Shown here: positions 6,665-12,640 of the stretch, piece by piece
Position numbering within the stretch: position 1 is the stretch's first letter
How the letters are laid out: every line of letters starts with the position of its first letter
Assembly (NCBI GenBank): GCA_016191795.1
Contig: JACPVK010000245.1
Location: 1 to 12,640 of the forward strand
DNA from: Gammaproteobacteria bacterium
GTDB lineage: Bacteria; Pseudomonadota; Gammaproteobacteria; SZUA-229
Reading direction: 5' to 3'
Length of the DNA stretch: 12,640 nt
Notes under the pieces: model-generated
Seen by the model: only the letters and a program-made list of their open reading frames with translations
Database searches by the model: none
Told to the model about the DNA's origin: nothing
Made by a program: the position numbers and the translations under genes

Positions 6665-6790
6665 TTTACAGATATTTCCTTTCTCGATAGTTAAGCCCTG
6701 TACGCATCTCGTGCATAATACACCCTTCGTTCATCCCCGCCTGGGGATGAGCTTGTCTATTCATATATTAAATAATTCAAAGGATCAGCC
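6665..6790 (+). promoter_or_regulatory. secA leader region with candidate promoter
   Basis: The 126-base gap contains a CATAAT hexamer (6714-6719) with TTAAGC (6691-6696) at 17 bases as a weak -35, followed by a strong hairpin (6729-6752) and the AAAGGA ribosome site (6779-6784) six bases before the secA ATG. No SecM-like secretion-monitor gene is present here. A start near 6726 would place the hairpin at the very 5' end of the secA message. Confidence 0.35.
6729..6752 (+). other. strong GC hairpin upstream of secA
   Basis: TCATCCCC (6731-6738) and GGGGATGA (6743-6750) pair perfectly across a GCCT loop; a T-G and a G-C pair extend the stem to ten. The following bases (TTGTCTATTCAT) are T-rich but interrupted, so it could be a weak terminator of the M23 gene or a structured element of the secA leader. 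Confidence 0.6.
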
Positions 6791-9496
6791 ATGGTCGCTT
6801 CCCTGCTGCGCAAATTTATAGGCAGCCGCAATGATCGTCAGGTCAAGAAATACGGCAAGATAGTAAACAAAATTAATGCATTCGAATCCGCTCTGTCGGT
6901 GTTGAGTGACGAAGCGCTGGGCGCAAAAACCGCCGAATTTCGTAACCGTCTCCAGCAGGGTGAGGCTCTGGACATGCTGTTACCCGAAGCCTTTGCAGTT
7001 GTACGCGAAGCCAGCAAGCGTGTTTTGAGCATGCGTCATTTTGATGTACAGATGATAGGCGCCATAGCACTACACAACGGCCAAATAGCAGAAATGCGAA
7101 CCGGTGAAGGTAAAACACTGGTTGCTACATTGGCTGTTTATCTCAATGCACTCACCGGCAAAAGCGTGCACGTCGTTACTGTCAATGATTATCTTGCAAA
7201 ACGTGATGCGGAGTGGATGGGCAGGCTTTATGCGTTTTTAGGAATGAGCGTCGGTATTGTGGTTCCTGGTATGGATCATTCGAGCAAAAAACAGGCTTAT
7301 GCGGCCGATATTGTTTACGGTACAAATAATGAATTTGGTTTTGATTATTTACGTGACAATATGGCTTTTACAGTTGAAGGCAAGGTGCAGAGAGATTTGT
7401 ACTTTGCTGTAGTCGATGAGGTGGACTCAATCCTGATTGATGAAGCGAGAACTCCACTTATCATATCCGGGCCGACTAATGATAATTCGGTCATGCACGT
7501 TAAATTTAATGAAATCGTAAAAGAGCTGAAGCGTGCGGAAAGCGAAGAAGATGTTGGCGATTACACCGTAGATGAAAAAAATCGACAGATACATATGACC
7601 GAGCAGGGTCATGAAACTATCGAGGGAATTCTGGTTCGTGAAGGGATTATTACAGAGAATGATAGCCTGTATAGCGCGGCAAATATTAATCTCCTGCATT
7701 ATCTTAATGCGAGTTTAAGAGCCAATGTACTGTTTCAAAAAGATGTCCACTATATTGTCCAGAGCGGTCGCATAGTGATTGTCGATGAGTTTACAGGCAG
7801 AACAATGGAAGGTCGCCGTTGGTCTGATGGCTTGCATCAGGCCATTGAAGCCAAAGAACATGTAAATATCGAGAATGAAAATCAGACGCTGGCTTCTATT
7901 ACATTCCAGAATTATTTCCGTCTGTACAATAAAATATCCGGTATGACGGGTACGGCTGATACTGAAGCGTTTGAATTCCAGCAAATTTATGGTCTGGAAG
8001 TGATGGTGATCCCAACCAATAAACCGGTGGCTCGTACAGATCATGGCGATCTGATATTTCTTACCAAAGATGAGAAATTTAATGCTATCGCTGATGATAT
8101 CAAAGACTGCCAGAGTAGAATGCAGCCGGTGCTGGTAGGTACTGCTTCGATCGAAGCCTCTGAGTATCTATCGTCTTTGCTGGATAAACAAAAAATAAAG
8201 CATAACGTATTAAATGCAAAACAGCATGCACGTGAAGCGCAGATTATTGCTGATGCGGGCCGTCCGGGTGCTGTCACGATTGCAACCAATATGGCAGGCC
8301 GCGGTACGGATATTGTGCTCGGTGGTAATATGTTAATGGAATTAAAAGATGTGCCTGATGCAACCGATGTCGAAAAAAATAAAATCAGAGATGAGTGGAA
8401 TGCCAGGCATGAGCAGGTGATAGCGGCTGGTGGCTTACATGTCATTGGTAGTGAGCGACACGAATCACGTCGTATAGATAATCAGTTGCGTGGTCGTTCC
8501 GGTCGACAGGGTGATCCCGGATCTACACGCTTTTACCTGTCGTTGCAGGACGATCTAATGCGAATATTCGCTTCAGATCGTGTTGCAGGTCTTATGAAAA
8601 AACTGGGCATGCAACAGGGTGAGGCTATCGAGCATCCATGGGTGACGCGTGCGATTGAAAATGCACAGCGTAAGGTAGAAGGGCACAATTTCGACATTCG
8701 TAAACAACTGCTCGAGTATGATGATGTAGCTAATGAGCAGCGTAAGGTCATTTATGCACAGCGTAATGAAATTATGCAGGCCGAGGACGTGTCTCTGGCT
8801 ATCCAGTCAATGAGAGAGGATGTTATAGCGATTCTGTTTGCCCAGAATGTTCCTGCCGGCAGTATGGCAGAGCAGTGGAATGTGGCTGGTCTTGAAGAGT
8901 CTATCGAAGAAATATTTGGATTAAAGCTGACAGTTCATCAATGGCTTGAGGTTGATGATGGGCTTCATGAAGAAACATTACATAAACGGATTATTGATGA
9001 GATAGTAAATGTATATGATGAGAAAGAAAAGTTAATAGGCAGCGCTGAACTGCGTCGCTTCGAGAAATATGCATTGTTACAGGTATTGGATAATCACTGG
9101 AAGGAGCATTTGGCTGCAATGGATTATTTGCGACAGAGTATTCATTTACGAGGTTATGCGCAAAAAAATCCCAAGCAGGAATACAAGCGTGAATCATTTG
9201 AAATGTTCAGTGAGATGCTGGTTAAAATTAAACAGGAAGTGGTTTCATTATTATCTCGTGTTCAGTTAAGAACGCAGGAAGAGCTGGATGCGCTAGAGCG
9301 TGAGAGGCAAAAGGTTCCGGCCGAAATTCATTATCAGCATGATGATATAAATGCCATGCATGGGGATGAACAAACCACGCCAGAAGAAGATACGCAGAAA
9401 CCTTTTGTACGATCAGAAACAAAACTTGGTCGTAATGATCCCTGCTATTGCGGTTCGGGTAAAAAATATAAACAGTGTCATGGTAAATTGTCCTAG
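6791..9496 (+). CDS. secA: preprotein translocase ATPase SecA
   Basis: Motor ATPase that pushes unfolded preproteins through the SecYEG channel. At 901 residues it has the same length as E. coli SecA. Visible parts: Walker A MRTGEGKT (102-109) in nucleotide domain 1, Walker B VVDEVDSILIDEA (207-219), the preprotein-binding domain inserted after about residue 225, nucleotide domain 2 with NMAGRGTDIVLGG (about 500-512) and the GRSGRQGDPG arginine-finger block, the helical scaffold and wing domains, and a charged C-terminal linker. The extreme C-terminus holds the zinc site that binds SecB and phospholipid: C885, C887, C896 and H897 in CYCGSGKKYKQCH. This implies a SecB-dependent export route. 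The ATG has AAAGGA at good spacing. The argJ start lies 12 bases beyond the stop. Confidence 0.99.
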   Translation: MVASLLRKFIGSRNDRQVKKYGKIVNKINAFESALSVLSDEALGAKTAEFRNRLQQGEALDMLLPEAFAVVREASKRVLSMRHFDVQMIGAIALHNGQIAEMRTGEGKTLVATLAVYLNALTGKSVHVVTVNDYLAKRDAEWMGRLYAFLGMSVGIVVPGMDHSSKKQAYAADIVYGTNNEFGFDYLRDNMAFTVEGKVQRDLYFAVVDEVDSILIDEARTPLIISGPTNDNSVMHVKFNEIVKELKRAESEEDVGDYTVDEKNRQIHMTEQGHETIEGILVREGIITENDSLYSAANINLLHYLNASLRANVLFQKDVHYIVQSGRIVIVDEFTGRTMEGRRWSDGLHQAIEAKEHVNIENENQTLASITFQNYFRLYNKISGMTGTADTEAFEFQQIYGLEVMVIPTNKPVARTDHGDLIFLTKDEKFNAIADDIKDCQSRMQPVLVGTASIEASEYLSSLLDKQKIKHNVLNAKQHAREAQIIADAGRPGAVTIATNMAGRGTDIVLGGNMLMELKDVPDATDVEKNKIRDEWNARHEQVIAAGGLHVIGSERHESRRIDNQLRGRSGRQGDPGSTRFYLSLQDDLMRIFASDRVAGLMKKLGMQQGEAIEHPWVTRAIENAQRKVEGHNFDIRKQLLEYDDVANEQRKVIYAQRNEIMQAEDVSLAIQSMREDVIAILFAQNVPAGSMAEQWNVAGLEESIEEIFGLKLTVHQWLEVDDGLHEETLHKRIIDEIVNVYDEKEKLIGSAELRRFEKYALLQVLDNHWKEHLAAMDYLRQSIHLRGYAQKNPKQEYKRESFEMFSEMLVKIKQEVVSLLSRVQLRTQEELDALERERQKVPAEIHYQHDDINAMHGDEQTTPEEDTQKPFVRSETKLGRNDPCYCGSGKKYKQCHGKLS

Positions 9497-9500
9497 AGGG
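9496..9500 (+). promoter_or_regulatory. ribosome binding site that sets the argJ start
   Basis: GAGGG overlaps the last base of the secA stop and lies 8 bases before ATG 9509. The in-frame GTG at 9500 overlaps the site itself and is therefore not a plausible start. The product from 9509 begins MAVGL, the same as Pseudomonas ArgJ. Confidence 0.8.
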
Positions 9501-9508
9501 TGTCAAGT

Positions 9509-10726
9509 ATGGCGGTTGGTTTGAAAGAGCCAGATGTATTATTGCCTGTAAAGGGTGTTCGACTAGCTGCAATAGCTGCCGGTATTAAGAAGAAAGCTGG
9601 CGCAAAAGATCTTGTTCTATTTGAGCTGTCGGAAGGTAGCAAGGTCGCAGCGGTATTCACAAAAAACCTGTTTTGTGCCGCACCGGTTGTGGTTTCTAAA
9701 AGTCACTTATCACAACAATCTCCTAGATATTTATTGATTAATGCAGGCAATGCAAATGCCGGGACGGGTAGCATTGGTATGCAGTCTGCAACCAGTTGCT
9801 GTGAAATGGTGGCTGAGGTTGCCAGGTGTCATGCTAACCAGGTGTTGCCATTTTCAACCGGTGTTATTGGCGAAAATTTACCATTGGAAAAATTCAAAAA
9901 TGGTATTCCAGTTGTATTTTCTGCACTGAATGAGGATGCCTGGCTGGAAGTTGGTCGCGGTATCATGACCACAGATACCATGTTGAAGGGTATTACAAAG
10001 ACATTCAATGTAGATGGTGTAACCACAACCATTACCGGTGTTGCAAAAGGTTCCGGCATGATTCATCCCGATATGGCAACCATGCTGGCATTCATCGCCA
10101 CTGATGCAGCAGTGTCACAAAATTTACTTGATAAAATGTTGAGTAATGCCGTGGACCATTCCTTTAACTCGATTACTGTAGATGGTGATACTTCAACAAA
10201 TGATGCATGTGTCCTGATAGCCACTGGAAAAGCTGGCAATAAAGAAATAAAAGCGTCCGGGAAAGATTACGACACCCTGCAACAGGTTATTAATGAGGTC
10301 TGTTCGTATCTGGCGCAAGCTATCGTGCGAGATGGTGAAGGTGCCACCAAGTTAATTACCCTGGAAGTCGTCAATGCACGAACCGTTCAGGACGCGAAAC
10401 AAATTGGTTTTACCATTGCGCATTCACCGCTGGTAAAGACAGCGTTTTTTGCCAGTGATCCAAACTGGGGGCGTATTCTGGCAGCCGTTGGGCGTTCGGG
10501 TGTTGATATAGATATCGACAAGATCAGAATATATCTTGGCGATGTGTGTATTGTTGAAAATGGAGGCCGCGCCGCCAGCTACACAGAAGCGCAGGGGAAA
10601 AAAGTTATGGCCGAAAGCGAAATCCATATTCGTGTTGACTTGTCGGCCGGTATCGCCAGCTCACAAATATGGACATGCGATTTTTCGTACGATTACGTCA
10701 AGATCAATGCAGAATACAGAACGTAA
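9509..10726 (+). CDS. argJ: bifunctional glutamate N-acetyltransferase/amino-acid acetyltransferase ArgJ
   Basis: Moves the acetyl group from N-acetylornithine to glutamate in the cyclic arginine pathway; many members also use acetyl-CoA. The 405 residues are full length (Pseudomonas about 405). Key elements: the NAGNANAGTG loop (78-87), oxyanion-hole residues T118 and G119 in STGVIGE, GIMTTDT (151-157), and the self-cleavage site in HPDMATML, where the precursor is cut between A190 and T191 so that T191 becomes the N-terminal nucleophile of the beta chain. The substrate-binding block AIVRDGEGATK and the DPNWGRILAAVGR block are intact, and the end VKINAEYRT is typical. The gene follows secA by 12 bases and overlaps the Nudix gene by 20, so it is probably read on the secA message. 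Whether it is mono- or bifunctional cannot be told by eye. Confidence 0.97.
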   Translation: MAVGLKEPDVLLPVKGVRLAAIAAGIKKKAGAKDLVLFELSEGSKVAAVFTKNLFCAAPVVVSKSHLSQQSPRYLLINAGNANAGTGSIGMQSATSCCEMVAEVARCHANQVLPFSTGVIGENLPLEKFKNGIPVVFSALNEDAWLEVGRGIMTTDTMLKGITKTFNVDGVTTTITGVAKGSGMIHPDMATMLAFIATDAAVSQNLLDKMLSNAVDHSFNSITVDGDTSTNDACVLIATGKAGNKEIKASGKDYDTLQQVINEVCSYLAQAIVRDGEGATKLITLEVVNARTVQDAKQIGFTIAHSPLVKTAFFASDPNWGRILAAVGRSGVDIDIDKIRIYLGDVCIVENGGRAASYTEAQGKKVMAESEIHIRVDLSAGIASSQIWTCDFSYDYVKINAEYRT

Positions 10727-11681
10727 CAGTATTGGTTCTGGCAATGTTGTGCATGTTGCCGTCGCCGTAGTTGTTAACTCAGAGCAGAAGGTGTTGATTG
10801 CAAAACGACCTGACCATGTCCATCAAGGTGGATTTTGGGAGTTTCCAGGCGGCAAGGTCGAGCAAGATGAAGCGGTATATGATGCATTATGCCGCGAAAT
10901 TCGTGAAGAATTACAGATCCGGATCCAGAATGCTCATCCCCTGATCAAAATTACACATCATTATAAAGACAAATCTGTTTTGCTCGATGTATGGCTGGTA
11001 ACTGAATTCCAGGGGAAGGAGCATGGAGCAGAAGGTCAGCCATTAATGTGGCAATCAATTCACGACCTCAATCCGGATACATTTCCTGCTGCTAATAGAA
11101 AAATAATTGCCGCGTTACAACTTCCTGACAAACTTTTGATTACAGGTGATTTTTCCAATCTGCATGATTTTAACACCAGGCTTGTTCGTTCATTGCAATT
11201 CGGTGTAAAACTGATACAACTGAGATGTAAGGCCAAATGTGATACGGAAACCTATCAAGCCATAGTGCACTTATCAAAATCTTTATGTGAATCCAGCAAG
11301 GCAAAACTGCTGCTCAATTCTGATCCTGAACTGGCAGATGAGTTGCAGTTGGGCTTGCATGTGAATAGTCGTGATCTGTTTGAGTATCATCACAGGCCGA
11401 TAACGCGTGACAGGCTGTTATCCGTGTCATGCCATAATTTGACTGATTTGCAACAGGCGGAAACATTACAGGCAGACTTTGCGCTTTTGTCTCCTGTTCA
11501 ATGCACATCAAGTCATCCCGAAAAATCCGGAATGGGTTGGCAAGCGTTTGCGGATTTAACTTCAGCTATCAATATACCGGTGTTTGCTCTGGGCGGTATG
11601 CATGCATCTGATATTAATGTAGCAAGGCAAGCAGGTGGGCAAGGTATTGCTGCTATTTCTGAATTATGGGGTGGCAAGTGA
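10707..11681 (+). CDS. Nudix (MutT-like) hydrolase fused to a ThiE/TenI-like domain
   Basis: The 324 residues hold two domains. The first (about 14-137) is MutT-like, with a complete Nudix box at 49-71 (GKVEQDE then REIREELQI) except that the usual glycine after EEx is glutamine. It also keeps the MutT features EFPGGK, EGQP and the FPAAN segment near 128-132, so hydrolysis of 8-oxo-dGTP or a related nucleotide is likely. The second (about 143-324) is a ThiE/TenI-type barrel with LIQLRCKAK, LLLNSDPELA, LGLHVNS, LLSPVQCTSSH and PVFALGGM. The thiamine synthase phosphate motif TxTK reads TSSH, so catalysis of thiamine phosphate formation is doubtful. The same fusion is known in Pseudomonas (PA4400 type). 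The start at ATG 10707 is inside the argJ end; a longer frame upstream overlaps argJ and is rejected. GTG codons near 10748 are possible alternatives. Confidence 0.88.
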   Translation: MQNTERNSIGSGNVVHVAVAVVVNSEQKVLIAKRPDHVHQGGFWEFPGGKVEQDEAVYDALCREIREELQIRIQNAHPLIKITHHYKDKSVLLDVWLVTEFQGKEHGAEGQPLMWQSIHDLNPDTFPAANRKIIAALQLPDKLLITGDFSNLHDFNTRLVRSLQFGVKLIQLRCKAKCDTETYQAIVHLSKSLCESSKAKLLLNSDPELADELQLGLHVNSRDLFEYHHRPITRDRLLSVSCHNLTDLQQAETLQADFALLSPVQCTSSHPEKSGMGWQAFADLTSAINIPVFALGGMHASDINVARQAGGQGIAAISELWGGK

Positions 11682-12130
11682 AGAACAAGGTTATTTGGCT
11701 AGTCGTAATTTGCATGGTATTCATTTTGTCCTGGATTGCCGGTAGCAGGTTGCAAAACCCGGAAGAAGCGGCGTTTCATCCCGTGACGTCACTATCGTGT
11801 GAGTCAGTTCCAACACATTGTAAAGTCCGTTTATCAGATGCGACACTGGAGCTTGAGTTTGCCTCGCCTGCTATCGTCATGTCGCCTTTTGTTGTGAAGA
11901 TGACGACGAAGGCTGATGTTGCAGAAGCCATTATGCAATTTCGTATGAAGAATATGGATATGGGGATTCAGCGCTACAGGTTGGTCAATATCGGCAATGG
12001 CTTATGGCAATCCGAGGTTATATTGCCAGTTTGCAGTATGGGTCGCAGCGACTGGAATGCAACATTGGAAGTGAAATATCAAAACCTGTGGTGGCGCGGT
12101 GATTTTGATTTTGAAGCTGCCAGCCATTAG
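11678..12130 (+). CDS. small membrane-anchored protein of unknown function
   Basis: I do not recognise the family with confidence. The 150-residue product has a short basic start, one membrane segment or uncleaved signal (about 5-22) and then a soluble, beta-rich, probably periplasmic part. It contains C41 and C48 (CESVPTHC), C119 in LPVCSMG, an MDMG motif at 93-96 and a Trp-rich end (NLWWRGDFDF). The pattern MDMG...G.W...LP.C..G...W recalls FixH/YtkA-like beta sandwiches, which is only a resemblance. The GTG start overlaps the TGA of the Nudix gene (GTGA), with GGGGTGG just before it; an ATG at 11666 in the same frame would have no ribosome site. The overlap implies co-translation with the Nudix/ThiE gene, and the gene ends the operon 28 bases before the convergent zapD. 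Confidence 0.8.
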   Translation: MKNKVIWLVVICMVFILSWIAGSRLQNPEEAAFHPVTSLSCESVPTHCKVRLSDATLELEFASPAIVMSPFVVKMTTKADVAEAIMQFRMKNMDMGIQRYRLVNIGNGLWQSEVILPVCSMGRSDWNATLEVKYQNLWWRGDFDFEAASH

Positions 12131-12160
12131 CCGGTTGTATGGCTTCGGGATGATGTTTTT
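12122..12160. terminator. weak candidate terminator between convergent genes
   Basis: AGCCAT (12122-12127) and ATGGCT (12139-12144) can pair, and a run of five T follows at 12156-12160, but 11 bases separate them and the left arm is in the coding end of the upstream gene. A convergent junction should hold a terminator, yet this one is not convincing. Confidence 0.2.
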
Positions 12161-12640
12161 ATAGTACGCAACAAGCCAGTTGAAAGTGAACGTTTTGCAT
12201 TTCCTGCTCAGGCCGAAACGCCGGGTTTTGGGTTTTAAGGAAGCGGATGGAAAACCGGTGTTTACCGGCACTGATTTCGGGGAATATATTTGCGTTTTCC
12301 GGCAGTAATACGCGTATTAACAAGCAGGACTGATTGGTTTCCATATTTTTTTGAAAAAAGCCACCTTCAGCTATCTGGTCCACCGGCTGAGAGCTATCAC
12401 GAATGACTTGTAATACCAGGCGTATGGAAGTATTGAGTACTACGAAGGGTGCAAACCACTCCTGAATAATTTTTTGACGATGCTCAAGGGGTTGATTGAG
12501 CCAGTAGGAATAAACCGGCAAATCAAAATCACATAATCCACCTGGGACAGAGCGTCGCTGCCGAATGGCATTTAACAGTTCATTTTGTTGCAGGGTTTGG
12601 CCCATGTTACTAATGCCATGAAGCTCATCAATGCATTTAC
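12159..12640 (-). CDS. zapD: cell division protein ZapD, N-terminal part beyond window
   Basis: ZapD (YacF) bundles FtsZ filaments by binding the FtsZ C-terminal peptide, stabilising the Z ring. The frame stays open to the right edge, so the gene starts outside; about 160 C-terminal residues are present out of about 250. They align along their length with E. coli ZapD: IRQRRSVPGGLCDFDLP corresponds to VRQRLSIPGGCCSFDLP, then LVLQVIRDSS, GGFFQKNM, and PEISAGKHRFSIRFL matching PQISGHKSRFAIRFM, ending in FQLACC. An ATG at 12605 is internal, because conserved sequence continues upstream of it. ZapD occurs in gamma- and betaproteobacteria. The gene converges with the Nudix operon. Its partner FtsZ is encoded in the same window, although the two genes are not in one operon. 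Confidence 0.93.
   Translation of the reverse strand, partial: KCIDELHGISNMGQTLQQNELLNAIRQRRSVPGGLCDFDLPVYSYWLNQPLEHRQKIIQEWFAPFVVLNTSIRLVLQVIRDSSQPVDQIAEGGFFQKNMETNQSCLLIRVLLPENANIFPEISAGKHRFSIRFLKTQNPAFRPEQEMQNVHFQLACCVL

Noticed and set aside
6747..6821. 22-codon frame starting in the secA leader and running into secA out of frame, a possible SecM-like leader peptide
   Set aside because: The ATG lies in the hairpin stem, has no proper ribosome site, no signal sequence and no arrest-like motif.
8041..8445. 134-codon minus-strand frame opposite secA
   Set aside because: Contained within the conserved nucleotide domain 2 of secA; composition is that of a shadow frame.
9228..9572. 114-codon minus-strand frame across the secA-argJ junction
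   Set aside because: It runs opposite the conserved zinc site of SecA and the start of ArgJ; no family resemblance.
10536..10706. 57-residue N-terminal extension of the Nudix protein
   Set aside because: It overlaps conserved argJ coding sequence, shows no Nudix similarity, and ATG 10707 gives a normal MutT-like N-terminus.

Overview
The window is an ordinary but informative stretch of a gammaproteobacterial chromosome: the distal end of the division and cell wall (dcw) cluster plus the genes that usually follow it. On the + strand lie ddlB (left end cut off), ftsQ, ftsA, ftsZ and lpxC. Then comes dciA on the - strand, followed by + strand genes for a membrane-anchored M23 peptidase, secA, argJ, a fused Nudix/ThiE-like protein and a small membrane-anchored protein of unknown function. 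A convergent zapD is cut off by the right edge. No RNA genes, insertion sequences, CRISPR arrays or phage genes were seen.

The proteins resemble those of Pseudomonas and Escherichia coli in order and sequence. A dciA gene between lpxC and secA, with no secM, argues against Enterobacterales, which load the replicative helicase with DnaC and control secA through SecM. ZapD and an MutT-like enzyme beside the secA region fit a gammaproteobacterium of moderate GC content. Genus cannot be told from the sequence alone.

Layout. Positions 1-4117 (ddlB-ftsQ-ftsA-ftsZ) form one tightly packed operon: ddlB and ftsQ overlap, ftsQ-ftsA are 14 bases apart, and an 84-base gap with a strong ribosome site precedes ftsZ. 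Positions 4118-4285 hold two inverted repeats and -10-like hexamers, probably the end of the ftsZ transcript and the start of lpxC transcription. lpxC and dciA converge with 22 bases between them. dciA and the M23 peptidase gene diverge from a 110-base promoter region. A 126-base gap with a strong hairpin precedes secA. secA, argJ, the Nudix/ThiE gene and the small membrane protein gene follow with gaps of 12 bases or with overlaps, so they look like one transcription unit.

How the genes fit together. DdlB makes the D-Ala-D-Ala end of the peptidoglycan precursor. FtsQ, FtsA and FtsZ build the division ring, and ZapD bundles FtsZ filaments. LpxC commits carbon to lipid A. The M23 protein probably trims peptidoglycan. 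SecA drives protein export, DciA serves DNA replication and ArgJ serves arginine synthesis. The Nudix domain probably cleans up oxidised nucleotides.

I did not find a convincing undescribed system. The best leads are small: the nested -10 hexamer and inverted repeat before lpxC, the hairpin leader of secA, the unclear role of the ThiE-like half of the Nudix fusion, and the uncharacterised protein translationally coupled to it. Several starts differ from the longest open frame: ftsZ, argJ, the Nudix gene and the small membrane gene all start further in.
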